Assembly: GCF_018588885.1 (NCBI RefSeq)
Contig: NZ_JAFFIW010000019.1
Location: 57,975 to 121,974, forward strand
Direction: 5' to 3'
DNA: 64,000 nt
From: Mesorhizobium sp. dw_380
GTDB taxonomy: Bacteria; Pseudomonadota; Alphaproteobacteria; Rhizobiales; Rhizobiaceae
The position numbers were made by a program, and so were the translations under genes. This document shows positions 17,021 through 25,654 of this stretch, one piece after another. Within the stretch, counting starts at the first letter, position 1, and every line of letters begins with the position of its first letter. Under the pieces are notes generated by a model, which had not been told where the DNA came from, did no database searches, and was given only the letters and a program-made list of their open reading frames with translations.

Positions 17021-17449
17021 ATGACGACCACGATCCAGACCATCCGCGATGACTTCTCCTTCCTGGAGGAATGGGAAGACCGCTATCGTTACGTCATCGA
17101 ACTCGGCGAAGCGCTGCCTCCATTTCCCGATGAGGAGCGCAATGCAGCCAACAAGGTGCCGGGTTGCGTCAGCCAGGTCTGGCTGACCACCGAACGGGGA
17201 GCGGGCAGCGATCCGGTCATCACGTTCAGGGGCGATTCGGACGCCCATATCGTGCGCGGGCTGGTCGCGATCATGCTGGCGCTGTTTTCCGGGCGGACCG
17301 CCAACGAAATCCAGAAGACCGATGCGGAAGCGACGCTGAAGGCACTCGGCCTGGACGAACACCTGTCGCCGCAGCGCGCCAATGGTCTTCGCTCGATGGT
17401 CAAGCGCATCAAGCGAGATGCCGAAATGGCGATCGAGCAGACCGCCTGA
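17021..17449 (+). CDS. sufE: SufE family Fe-S cluster assembly protein
   Basis: Cysteine-desulfurase partner of 142 aa that accepts persulfide sulfur from SufS. The conserved active Cys is Cys49 in the VPGCVSQVW motif. The N-terminal DDFSFLEEWEDRYRYVIELG helix and C-terminal QRANGLRSMVKRI segments are typical. ATG 17021 is chosen; an in-frame ATG 9 bases upstream is possible. It is not in a suf operon here, as is usual for the stand-alone SufE of rhizobia. Confidence 0.93.
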   Translation: MTTTIQTIRDDFSFLEEWEDRYRYVIELGEALPPFPDEERNAANKVPGCVSQVWLTTERGAGSDPVITFRGDSDAHIVRGLVAIMLALFSGRTANEIQKTDAEATLKALGLDEHLSPQRANGLRSMVKRIKRDAEMAIEQTA

Positions 17450-17545
17450 CGCCCTCCGGGCAGCCAACCGCCCTGTGCCCGTCTACAAAATCAAACGGCG
17501 CCCGAAGGCGCCGCTGATGTCGGTTCGACCTGACAAGACAGCGAA

Positions 17546-17971
17546 CTACCGCCCCTTGCGCTTGCGGCCAAGGCCCATCTTCTTGGCGAGCTGCGAACGG
17601 GCCGCGGCATAGTTCGGCGCAACCATCGGATAGCTCGGGTCGAGATTCCACTTTTCGCGATACTGGTCCGGCGTCAGGTCATAGTGGGTCATCAGGTGAC
17701 GCTTGAGCGACTTGAATTTCTTGCCGTCTTCAAGACAGACAATGTAGTCGTCATGAACCGAGCGCTTCGGGTTGACAGCCGGCTTCTGCTTGTCGGCAGG
17801 GGGCTGTTCGGCGGTTCCGCCCACACGCCCGAGAGCGGCATGGACATCTGATATCAGGTTCGGCAGTTCGCCTACCGGCACCGGATTGTTGCTGACATAG
17901 GCGGCCACCACATCGGCGGTCAGCTCGATCAGCGCGTCGTTGTTTCTGGAAGGTGTTTCGACAATATCCAT
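17546..17971 (-). CDS. mucR: Ros/MucR family transcriptional regulator
   Basis: DNA-binding regulator of 141 aa that in rhizobia controls exopolysaccharide and other surface genes. The prokaryotic zinc-finger region (about 75-115) contains Cys79, Asp82, His92 and His96, a C-D-H-H set in place of C-C-H-H. The following TPDQYREKWNL and YPMVAPNYAAARSQLAK segments are family hallmarks. The N-terminal half (about 10-50) is the oligomerisation region. Its upstream AT-rich stretch could hold self-regulatory sites. Confidence 0.95.
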   Translation of the reverse strand: MDIVETPSRNNDALIELTADVVAAYVSNNPVPVGELPNLISDVHAALGRVGGTAEQPPADKQKPAVNPKRSVHDDYIVCLEDGKKFKSLKRHLMTHYDLTPDQYREKWNLDPSYPMVAPNYAAARSQLAKKMGLGRKRKGR

Positions 17972-18423
17972 GGTCTTCAGGCCCCAACAAGAGTTAAGTC
18001 GATCTGCGCCCTTTTAACAGGCAGGGCATCGCACGAATTTTGTGCAGGTAGAGTTCCTGCGATTCGTATCGCGGGCACATCAATGCGTCCGGAGAGCAAG
18101 TAAGTCAATTCACTCCCTGCATTATATTTAAGGATGTTGATCAACTATTCGCGGATCAGCTTCAATCTTTCGTGCATCATGTAATTTTCCGATGTTTCGG
18201 CCGCCAAACCGGCGAAAGCCGACGTTACGTCAGCTCATCGTTACATTCGGAAAAACTCACAAAGCAGGTTTCAATGCTCTGGTTTGCTTCTTCCGTCGCG
18301 CCAACAATCTTGGTTGTTCAGATCTGTCCACAAAACCACAGGTTGCTGCTCGTCTTTTTCTCGCACACAACCAGGAAACATGCCCGTGGGCCGACCGCCT
18401 CAGGACCAATCGATGGCAGTCGA
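17972..18423. other. 452-bp region with no gene: mucR upstream and AT-rich stretch
   Basis: It begins with the mucR promoter side (17972-18060), followed by an AT-rich tract around 18110-18190 (ATTATATTTAAGG and TCAACTATTC segments) of the kind MucR/Ros proteins bind. Short open frames here lack RBS and protein character. No RNA gene could be recognised. Confidence 0.45.
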
Positions 18424-18794
18424 TCAATACGGGGTGATGTACTTGCCATAGGCCCGGCCGGTGACGAAGGTGCCGTCCTTGGCCGGATCGTGCCAGATCT
18501 CACACCAGCGATAGCGAACCGTCTGCTGTCGCTTCCATACCGGCTGATTGGCGATGTCGAGCAGGTTTATGTTGCCGGTGCACCGTCCGGTCATCTGCAG
18601 GACGGTCCCGTTCGGGTATGCGGCCTGCTTCTGGGATGTGCCCGACGGATATTTGCGCACGTTGAGCGTATCGCCGAACGGCACATTGGCCACTTGCCAA
18701 GCCGCGAATACGGTCGCATGAGACTGGCCGGCAAAGACCAGAGTTAGCGAAGAACGGCGAAAGTCGCAATAATCCGAGATTGAATAGTCATCAT
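18424..18794 (-). pseudogene. SH3-type secreted protein with frameshifted signal peptide
   Basis: A GGGAGGAAG RBS and ATG-ATG at 18794 open a signal peptide (M-T-I-Q-S-R-I-I-A-T-F-A-V-L) that hits TAA at 18744-18746. The other minus frame continues it exactly (L-T-L-V-F-A-G-Q-S-H-A) into a bacterial SH3-like domain of about 85 residues with the LNVRKYPSGTS motif, paired Cys and a GKYITPY end. One missing base explains the break. It is either a recent inactivation or a sequence error. Without repair, only internal GTG starts such as 18693 could be used, giving no export signal. Confidence 0.75.
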
Positions 18795-18904
18795 CTTCCT
18801 CCCGCTCATCTCATGGAGCCGACACCATCTCCAGGCTGCGGCACTTAAACCCACCCTGATCGGCGTATTCACTGCCCATTCAAGATATTCCCAAGCGAGA
18901 CGCA

Positions 18905-21028
18905 ATGACCAAGACTTCCGCATTTCCGATCATCAACCCGCCAACACCCGAGAAGCGGCCGGTTACCGACACGCATCACGGCATCACACGAACCGATGAC
19001 TATGCCTGGCTGCGGGCCGACAACTGGCAGGAAATGTTCCGGGATCCTTCCCTGCTCGACGCCAGCATCCGCGCCGAACTCGAAGCCGAGAATGCCTACC
19101 AGTCGAAGTTGATGGCCGACACATCAGACCTGCGAAAGCAGCTTTTCAAGGAGATGAAGGGCCGAATCAAGGAAGACGATGCTTCCGTGCCGATGAAGGA
19201 CGGGCCCTATGCCTATGGTTCCTCGTTCAAGCTCGGTGGCGAACAGCCGCGCTATTTCCGCATGCCGCGCGACGGCGGGACCGAGCAGATCGTGCTCGAC
19301 GGTGACGCCGAAGCCGAGGGCAAGGCCTATTTCCGGCTGGGCGGCGTCGATCATTCGGCCGATCATCGCAAGCTCTTGTGGGCATTCGACGACAAGGGGT
19401 CTGAATTCTACACACTACGGGTACGCGACCTTGCCGATGGCAAGGAACTGGCGGACCGGGTACACGCCACCGGCGGTTCGGGCGTGTGGGACGCGGGCAA
19501 TGACGGGTTCTTCTATACGCGTCTCGACCCCAACCACCGGCCATCGAAAGTGCTGTTCCACGCGCTTGGACAAGAGCCGGAAAACGACCGCCTGATCTAT
19601 GAGGAAACCGACCCCGGCTTTTTCATGGATGTCGACGGCACCCGCGACAATGAATGGATCATGATCGGCATCAACGATCACGAGACCTCGGAATATCGCT
19701 TGTTGAGCGCCAGCGATCCTTTCGCCGAGCCCAAGCTGGTTTCGCCGCGTGAGACCGGTCTTCAATATGAACTGGAGGAAGGCGGCGACATCTTCTTCAT
19801 CCTGACCAATGCGGACGGTGCGAAGGACTTCAAGATCATGACGGCGCCGGCCAACGATCCTGTCCGAGCCAACTGGCAGGAACTGGTGCCGCATGAGCCG
19901 GGCCGGCTGATCCTGTCGGTGATCGGCTTCAAGGACCATATGGTCCGGCTCGAGCGCAAGGAGGGCCTGCCGCGCATCGTCGTGCGCGATCGCGCCAATG
20001 GCGAGGAGCACCTGATTTCCTTCGACGAGGAGGCCTTCTCTCTCGGCCTTTCGGGGTCCTATGAATACGATACCGAAATGATGCGCTTTTCCTATTCGTC
20101 GATGACGACGCCGTCGCAAGTGTTCGACTACAACATGCGCACCCGCGAGCGCGCGTTGCTGAAGACCCAGGAAGTGCCGTCCGGGCACGACCCTGAACAT
20201 TATGTCACAAGGCGCCTGATGGCGCCCGCCGCCGATGGCGAACTGGTGCCGATCTCGCTTCTGCACCACCGCGACACGCCGCTGGATGGATCGGCCCCTT
20301 GCCTGCTCTACGGTTACGGCTCCTACGGCATCACCGTGCCGGCCGCGTTCAACACCAACTGGTTCTCGCTGGTCGACCGCGGGTTCGTCTTTGCCATTGC
20401 CCACGTCCGCGGCGGCAAGGACAAGGGCTATGGCTGGTACGATGACGGCAAGCGGGCGCACAAGATGAACACCTTTACGGATTTCATCGCCTGTTCGCGC
20501 CACCTGGTTGCCGAGCGCTATACGTCGCATGACCGCATGGTCGCGCAAGGCGGCTCGGCCGGCGGCATGCTGATGGGCGCCGTCGCCAACATGGCGCCGG
20601 ACTGCTTCGCCGGCATCGTCGCCGAGGTGCCCTTCGTCGACGTGCTCACCACCATGCTCGACGCCACCTTGCCGCTGACGCCGCCGGAATGGCCGGAATG
20701 GGGCAACCCGATCGCGTCCGCCGACGACTACCGGACGATCGCCGCCTACTCGCCCTACGACAATGTTGCGGCACTCGACTACCCGCCGATCCTGGCGCTT
20801 GCCGGCCTCACCGACCCACGTGTCACCTATTGGGAGCCGGCCAAATGGGTGGCGAGGCTGCGCGACCGCAAGAGCGGCGACAATCCGGTGCTGTTCAAGA
20901 TCAATATGGATTCCGGCCATGCCGGTGCGTCCGGCCGGTTCTCACGCCTGGAAGAGATCGCCTATACCTATTCCTTTGCGCTGAAGGTAACGGGCAAGGC
21001 GCAGTCTATAGAGGAAACGCTCCGATGA
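18905..21028 (+). CDS. ptrB: Oligopeptidase B (S9A family serine peptidase)
   Basis: Cytoplasmic peptidase of 707 aa, the usual length, cleaving small peptides after basic residues. It has an N-terminal beta-propeller (about 80-410) and a C-terminal alpha/beta hydrolase domain. The catalytic triad is Ser551 (GGSAGG), Asp637 (TDPRV) and His672 (SGHAG). The AEVPFVD segment near 575-580 is typical of the oligopeptidase B branch. The downstream LysE-family gene starts within its stop (ATGA overlap). Confidence 0.94.
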   Translation: MTKTSAFPIINPPTPEKRPVTDTHHGITRTDDYAWLRADNWQEMFRDPSLLDASIRAELEAENAYQSKLMADTSDLRKQLFKEMKGRIKEDDASVPMKDGPYAYGSSFKLGGEQPRYFRMPRDGGTEQIVLDGDAEAEGKAYFRLGGVDHSADHRKLLWAFDDKGSEFYTLRVRDLADGKELADRVHATGGSGVWDAGNDGFFYTRLDPNHRPSKVLFHALGQEPENDRLIYEETDPGFFMDVDGTRDNEWIMIGINDHETSEYRLLSASDPFAEPKLVSPRETGLQYELEEGGDIFFILTNADGAKDFKIMTAPANDPVRANWQELVPHEPGRLILSVIGFKDHMVRLERKEGLPRIVVRDRANGEEHLISFDEEAFSLGLSGSYEYDTEMMRFSYSSMTTPSQVFDYNMRTRERALLKTQEVPSGHDPEHYVTRRLMAPAADGELVPISLLHHRDTPLDGSAPCLLYGYGSYGITVPAAFNTNWFSLVDRGFVFAIAHVRGGKDKGYGWYDDGKRAHKMNTFTDFIACSRHLVAERYTSHDRMVAQGGSAGGMLMGAVANMAPDCFAGIVAEVPFVDVLTTMLDATLPLTPPEWPEWGNPIASADDYRTIAAYSPYDNVAALDYPPILALAGLTDPRVTYWEPAKWVARLRDRKSGDNPVLFKINMDSGHAGASGRFSRLEEIAYTYSFALKVTGKAQSIEETLR

Positions 21029-21651
21029 TCGATCTGTCCACGTTGATTGCCTATGTCGCCGTCGTAGTCGGCTTTGTCTTTATTCCGGGTCCGGCGACAC
21101 TGTTGACGATCGCCCGGGCAACGAGTTCGGGAACGAAGGTCGGTATAGCGACCGGTGCCGGGATCGCGGCCGGCGACATGTTTCACACCGGCATGGCGAT
21201 TTTCGGCATCTCGGCGATCATCGCCGCGTCGGCTATGCTGTTCAGCATCGTAAAGTACATCGGTGCGGCCTATCTCGTTTACCTCGGCATTCGCGCGATC
21301 ATCGAAAAAGCGCCGGTCGACCCGACTGCCGGCGCGCTCGCCATCCCCGCCGGCAAGGCATTTCGACAGGCCGTCCTGACCGAGGTGCTCAACCCCAAGA
21401 CGGCGCTGTTTTTCCTGGCATTCCTGCCTCAGTTCGTGCGACCCGAAAACGGAGCGGTGATGCTTCAATTGGCCGTGTTGGGAATTGTCTTCGTCATGCT
21501 GGGGCTTTTCAGCACGGTCGTCTTTGCCGTGAGCGCGGGTCGCCTCGGTTCTTTCCTGCGCCGAAATCCGACAATGCTGAAATGGCAGGGCAAGGTTGTC
21601 GGAGGCATCTACTGCGCCCTGGGGGTCCGCCTGGCGCTGCAGCAACGCTGA
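21025..21651 (+). CDS. LysE/RhtB family amino-acid exporter
   Basis: Inner-membrane exporter of 208 aa with about six hydrophobic segments. The family signature FIPGPATLLTIARATSSGTKVG is at about 17-38 and the KAFRQAVLTEVLNPKTALFFLAF block at about 110-132. Coupling to oligopeptidase B by a 4-base overlap suggests export of amino acids released from peptides. This is an inference from the pairing. The substrate is unknown. Confidence 0.92.
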   Translation: MIDLSTLIAYVAVVVGFVFIPGPATLLTIARATSSGTKVGIATGAGIAAGDMFHTGMAIFGISAIIAASAMLFSIVKYIGAAYLVYLGIRAIIEKAPVDPTAGALAIPAGKAFRQAVLTEVLNPKTALFFLAFLPQFVRPENGAVMLQLAVLGIVFVMLGLFSTVVFAVSAGRLGSFLRRNPTMLKWQGKVVGGIYCALGVRLALQQR

Positions 21652-21803
21652 GGGCTTCGAACAGCATGTTCACTTTTGGGGTTCGGTGACCATGATTTTT
21701 TGAATTCTCCATTGCTCATTTCCGCTCGCAATCACAGCGTTCTCGCGCTAACCAAAGCACGATTTTCCTGGGCCATGACGCCCACACTTGCACAGGATCC
21801 AAA

Positions 21804-22205
21804 ATGCTGCTCGTCGACGTCTATCTCGACAAATCGCCGATCCAGGGCATCGGCGTCTTTGCCAAGAACCACATTCCCAAGGGCACGCTGATCTGGAAGC
21901 TCGACCCCCGGTTCGACCGGATCATCGACGTCGAGACCTATGAGGGCGAGACCGGACCGGTGAAGAATTATCTCGACCGCTATTCCTACCCCGACCGGCG
22001 CGACCCGGCCTATATCGTCTTCGAAGCCGACGACGCCCGCTACATGAACCATGACGACGAGCCGAATTGCGATGTCTCGTCGCCCGAGGAAACCTACGCC
22101 TTGCGCGACATCGCGCCCGGCGAGGAGCTAACCTGCAACTACAACCATTTCTTCGAGGCAGGCTTCGATTTCCTGGGTGACCGCCATCCGTCATCCGACG
22201 GCTGA
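21804..22205 (+). CDS. SET-domain protein (putative protein-lysine methyltransferase)
   Basis: Compact SET-domain protein of 133 aa. SET landmarks are the GIGVFA motif (15-20), the cofactor-binding Asn-His (NH, 82-83 in YMNHDDEPN), the GEELTCNY motif with Tyr113, and ALRDIAPGEE. The pre- and post-SET regions are essentially absent. Bacterial members methylate proteins, but no substrate is known for this type. AGGA lies before the ATG. It is a single gene. Confidence 0.88.
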   Translation: MLLVDVYLDKSPIQGIGVFAKNHIPKGTLIWKLDPRFDRIIDVETYEGETGPVKNYLDRYSYPDRRDPAYIVFEADDARYMNHDDEPNCDVSSPEETYALRDIAPGEELTCNYNHFFEAGFDFLGDRHPSSDG

Positions 22206-22284
22206 AGCGCGTAGCCGCTCGACGGTTTCCGCCGCCGTGCTTCAAGGTCTTGTTTTATGGTACCAACCCTGGGGCGGGCATGCG

Positions 22285-23235
22285 TCAATTGACGGTCTTC
22301 TTGCGCGCCGGATAGCCGTTTGGATGCGGCGGTACAGCCTTGAGATAGGCAGCAATCGCGGCCCTATCCTCAGGCGTCAGTTGCGCCATGTTGCGTTGCA
22401 CGTCAACCATCGTGCCGCCGACGGAATCGAAATCCGGTGTGAACCCCGTCTCGAGATAGTTGGCGATGTCGGCGGCGGACCAGCGGCCGATACCCCCCTC
22501 GCCCGAGGTGATGTTCGACACGACGCCCGAGCCCTCGGCGGCCACGGCACCCGCCAGCCATTCGCCCTTCTTTATCCCGCCCGCGAAATCGCGCGGCGTG
22601 TGGCACTCGCCGCAATGGCCCGGTCCTTCGACCAGATAGCGGCCGGCCACCACCGGATCGGGCGTGCCATCGGGCAAGGGGATGACAGGCTGATTGCTGA
22701 GATAGAGGAGCTTCCACAGGCCAATGCCGCGGCGGATGGTGAACGGGAAGGCCAGCGAATTGCCCGGCGCCTTGCCGGCGACCGCCGGCAGCGTCTTCAG
22801 GTAGGCGTAGAGATCGGCAATGTCCGATGGCTTCATGCGCGCGTAGGAGGCGTAGGGGAACGCTGGATAGAAATGCTCGCCCGAGGGCGACACGCCCTTC
22901 AGCATGGCGTTGGCGAGATCTTCGACCGACCATCCGCCGATGCCGTCCTTGGGATCTTGTGAAATATTGGGCGGAACGAAGGTGCCGAACGGTGTCTTGA
23001 GTTCAAGACCACCCACCAGTTGAAGCCGCGCATCGCCCTGTGAACCCGGCTTCGCGTGGCAGGAGGTGCAGCCGCCGGCGTAGAAAATGCGCTTGCCCTT
23101 GGCCGCATCGCCTGGTCCGAGTTGCGTCAGGGCCGCCGCGTCAAGCCTGACGGGTGCCGACAGCGGCCAACCGGCAGCCGCGCCGGCGCAACCCAGAACG
23201 AGGGCCGCGCCGACAAGCCGCTTCAGCCATGCCAT
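22285..23235 (-). CDS. Secreted di-heme cytochrome c
   Basis: Periplasmic electron carrier of 316 aa with an N-terminal signal anchor (about 5-22) and two heme c sites: CTSCH (56-60) and CGECH (208-212), with downstream Met-rich axial-ligand candidates (YARMKPSD, about 134). The arrangement resembles cytochrome subunits of membrane alcohol/aldehyde dehydrogenases, which have three hemes. ATG 23235 is used; an upstream in-frame start gives no signal sequence. It lies 8 bases after a second cytochrome gene on the same strand. Confidence 0.9.
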   Translation of the reverse strand: MAWLKRLVGAALVLGCAGAAAGWPLSAPVRLDAAALTQLGPGDAAKGKRIFYAGGCTSCHAKPGSQGDARLQLVGGLELKTPFGTFVPPNISQDPKDGIGGWSVEDLANAMLKGVSPSGEHFYPAFPYASYARMKPSDIADLYAYLKTLPAVAGKAPGNSLAFPFTIRRGIGLWKLLYLSNQPVIPLPDGTPDPVVAGRYLVEGPGHCGECHTPRDFAGGIKKGEWLAGAVAAEGSGVVSNITSGEGGIGRWSAADIANYLETGFTPDFDSVGGTMVDVQRNMAQLTPEDRAAIAAYLKAVPPHPNGYPARKKTVN

Positions 23236-23243
23236 GGCTGAAA

Positions 23244-23681
23244 TCAGCCTTTCTTGATCCTGAAGGTCTGATGGCAGGTGCCGCAATCGCCACCGAGGGT
23301 GTTGATCTGCACCTTCAGCGCGTCAACATCGGCGGGAGCGGCTGCGGTCGCAGCCTTGACGTGGGCGAGATATTTGTCTTCGACGGACTTGAAGCCGGCC
23401 ATGTCTTCCCAGATTTTCGGTCCCGCCGTGGTGTCGCCGGCATCGCTGCCCTTCGGGAACAACGCGTCGACATCGAGCTTCTCGGCATTCGCCTGCAGCG
23501 CCTGTAACTGCGTCAGCACGGCAGCGGCATCAAAGGGCTCCTCACCCTTGACCACTTTGGACAGGCCACCGACGATCTTTCCGCGCTCCTTCATCAGAGC
23601 CTGGCGGTCGAGGATCGGGTCGGCGAAGGCGGCCGAGCCGGCGAGCGCGAGCATAGAGATGGCGATGACAAGCTTTCTCAT
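23244..23681 (-). CDS. Cytochrome c' / class II cytochrome c
   Basis: 145-aa protein with a signal peptide (residues 1-20) and a four-helix-bundle cytochrome c' layout; the single heme site is at the C-terminus (CGTCH, 133-137). RQALMKERGKIVGGLSKV near the mature N-terminus is typical. It is transcribed with the di-heme cytochrome downstream, so the two probably exchange electrons or share regulation. Confidence 0.92.
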   Translation of the reverse strand: MRKLVIAISMLALAGSAAFADPILDRQALMKERGKIVGGLSKVVKGEEPFDAAAVLTQLQALQANAEKLDVDALFPKGSDAGDTTAGPKIWEDMAGFKSVEDKYLAHVKAATAAAPADVDALKVQINTLGGDCGTCHQTFRIKKG

Positions 23682-23806
23682 TCAATTGGCTCCATGATGA
23701 AGGCATTCGGGACAGGGCGTTAACGGATGCGGTGGGGGAAATATTCCCTTCTCCTGGGCGATTTTTGCCGGACCTTTGCCGCTGCGCGACCCCGAGGCAG
23801 AAAAAG

Positions 23807-23832
23807 AAAAGCCCCGGGATGCCGGGGCTTTT
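23807..23832 (-). terminator. Rho-independent terminator of sodB
   Basis: A perfect 11-bp stem (AAAAGCCCCGG/CCGGGGCTTTT) encloses a 4-base loop. A-rich and T-rich flanks mean it can work on both strands. It lies 12 bases beyond the sodB stop codon. Confidence 0.85.
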
Positions 23833-23844
23833 CTAACGGATCGA

Positions 23845-24444
23845 TCACTTCGCCTTTTCGTATAGTTCCAGGACATGATCCCAGTTGATCAGGCTGTCGA
23901 CGAAGGCCTCGAGATATTTCGGCCGCGCGTTGCGGTAGTCGATGTAATAGGAGTGCTCCCAGACGTCGACGCCGAGGATCGGCGTGGCGCCATGAACGAG
24001 CGGGTTTTCGCCGTTCGGGGTCTTCGAGATCGCCAGCTTGCCGTCCTTGACCGACACCCAGGCCCAGCCCGAACCGAACTGCGTCGTGCCAGCGGCGATG
24101 AAATCGGCCTTGAACTTGTCGTAGCCGCCAAGATCGCTGTCGACCGCCTTCTGCAGCGCGCCAGGGAGCTTGTTGCCGCCGCCGCCCTTCTTCATCCACT
24201 TCCAGAAATGAATGTGGTTGTAGTGCTGCGCGGCATTGTTGAAGAGACCGGCATTTTTGCCGAACGACTGCTTGACCACCTCTTCGACCGACAGGTCGCC
24301 CATGCCGGCTTCCGTGGCCAGCTTGTTGCCGTTGTCGACATACGCCTTGTGGTGCTTGTCGTGGTGATACTCCAGCGTCTCCTTCGACATGTAGGGCTGC
24401 AGGGCCTCATAGTCGTAGGGCAGAGCGGGCAATTCAAAAGCCAT
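23845..24444 (-). CDS. sodB: Superoxide dismutase, Fe/Mn family (Fe-type features)
   Basis: 199-aa cytoplasmic enzyme that dismutates superoxide. Metal ligands are His27, His74, Asp160 and His164 (DVWEHSYY). The Ala-Ala-Gln at 71-73 just before His74 is the pattern of iron enzymes. ATG 24444 gives the standard FELPALPYDYEAL start; the longer frame to 24603 is upstream leader. A putative stress promoter lies about 70-95 bases upstream and a terminator follows. Confidence 0.95.
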   Translation of the reverse strand: MAFELPALPYDYEALQPYMSKETLEYHHDKHHKAYVDNGNKLATEAGMGDLSVEEVVKQSFGKNAGLFNNAAQHYNHIHFWKWMKKGGGGNKLPGALQKAVDSDLGGYDKFKADFIAAGTTQFGSGWAWVSVKDGKLAISKTPNGENPLVHGATPILGVDVWEHSYYIDYRNARPKYLEAFVDSLINWDHVLELYEKAK

Positions 24445-24515
24445 GGGTAGTACTCCCTCGTGGAAAAAATCCGGTGTGGATACCGGATTAACATAGGTCT
24501 GGATTGAGCTGGAAC

Positions 24516-24540
24516 AACTCCGGAAATGAGCGTCGGTTCC
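24516..24540 (-). promoter_or_regulatory. EcfG/RpoE2-like promoter upstream of sodB
   Basis: Read on the minus strand, GGAAC (24540-24536) is followed after 16 bases by AGTT (24519-24516), 72 bases before the sodB ATG. The consensus for the alphaproteobacterial general-stress sigma factor is GGAAC-N16/17-CGTT, so the -10 has one mismatch. Confidence 0.45.
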
Positions 24541-24555
24541 CTTTCTAGGCGGGTT

Positions 24556-24582
24556 CCGGAAAACTGTCACACGGTTTTCCGG
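24556..24582 (-). terminator. Stem-loop downstream of the aminotransferase gene
   Basis: A perfect 9-bp stem (CCGGAAAAC/GTTTTCCGG) with a 9-base loop lies 40 bases past the aminotransferase stop. No T-run follows, so its strength as a terminator is uncertain. Confidence 0.45.
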
Positions 24583-24621
24583 CAACGAACCGGGCAGCGA
24601 CAAAAAGACCGGCCGGAGGCC

Positions 24622-25500
24622 CTAGCCAGTTGTCGTCGAATGCGCCCAGTCCCAATAGAGTTCGCGCGCCTTCTTGGCCACCGGCCCGGGTTGCAGGTTG
24701 CGATCCTCGATACGTGTGATCGGCACCACCTTGGAATGGTTGCCGGTCGAGAAAATTTCGTCCGCTTCGAGGAACTCCCGCACGGACAACGTCTTTTCGG
24801 TGGTCTTGAAGCCGTACTCGCCAAGCAGTGTTATCGTGCGCGAGCGGGTAATTCCGGACAAGAAGGTGCCATTCGGCGCCGGCGTAAAGACATGACCGTC
24901 CTTGACCAGGAAGATGTTCGAAGTGCCGGTCTCGGCGACGTTGCCCAGCATGTCGAGCACCATTGCATTGTCAAAGCCGCGCATCTTGGCTTCAAGGATG
25001 GCACGACCGTTGTTGGGGTAAAGGCAGCCGGCCTTGGCGTTGGTCGGCATGGTTTCGATTGTCGGGCGCCGGAACGGTGAGACGGTCACCGAAAAGCCGC
25101 TCGGCGGGATCATCGGAGACTCGTAAAGGCAGAGGCAGAAACGGGTCGATGCCGGATCGGCCGGCACGCCCATGTAGCCGCCATGCTCGGCCCAATACAT
25201 CGGCCTGATGTAGACCGCCGTCTTGCCGTCGAATTTCTTCAATCCGTCCCAGGTCAGGCCGACGATCTGTTCGGATGTCATGTTCGGCTTGAGGCCGAGC
25301 GCGATCGCCGAGGCGTTTACCCGCCTGGCATGGAGGTCGAGATCGGGCGCCACACCCTCGAACCAGCGAGCCCCGTCGAACACGCTGGTGCCAAGCCACA
25401 TGGCATGGCTGCGCGGCCCGAGAATGGCGACATTGCCTTCGTACCAATCCCCGTCGACGAAAGTCCATGTCGCGGATTGCGCCGTTGCCGCCAGTGTCAT
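24622..25500 (-). CDS. Branched-chain amino-acid aminotransferase family (class IV PLP)
   Basis: 292-aa fold-type IV PLP enzyme. The Schiff-base Lys is Lys156 in TNAKAGCLYPNN, and the MWLGTSVFDGARW N-terminal motif and AETGTSNIF cofactor-phosphate region are present. It most likely transfers amino groups between branched-chain amino acids and 2-oxoglutarate, but D-amino-acid aminotransferase-like specificity is possible in this family. It is a single gene with its own downstream hairpin. Confidence 0.88.
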   Translation of the reverse strand: MTLAATAQSATWTFVDGDWYEGNVAILGPRSHAMWLGTSVFDGARWFEGVAPDLDLHARRVNASAIALGLKPNMTSEQIVGLTWDGLKKFDGKTAVYIRPMYWAEHGGYMGVPADPASTRFCLCLYESPMIPPSGFSVTVSPFRRPTIETMPTNAKAGCLYPNNGRAILEAKMRGFDNAMVLDMLGNVAETGTSNIFLVKDGHVFTPAPNGTFLSGITRSRTITLLGEYGFKTTEKTLSVREFLEADEIFSTGNHSKVVPITRIEDRNLQPGPVAKKARELYWDWAHSTTTG

Positions 25501-25654
25501 CGCCTTATCCCGTTCCGATCAATCTTGTGTGACAACATTGGATGATGCTTTGGCCGGCGCCGTCAACCGGCATCAAGGAGTTTTGTTGAGGCCAGCGACA
25601 GGCACGCCGCAATCAAGGCTTGCACCTTGCCCCGCCTCGCCTCAAAACTGTCCC

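Noticed and set aside
18172..18747. 191-codon plus-strand frame opposite the SH3 gene
   Set aside because: No RBS and no domain, whereas the minus strand encodes a recognisable SH3-like domain with signal peptide.
19415..20920. 501-codon minus-strand frame
   Set aside because: Antisense to oligopeptidase B, which has an intact Ser-Asp-His triad.
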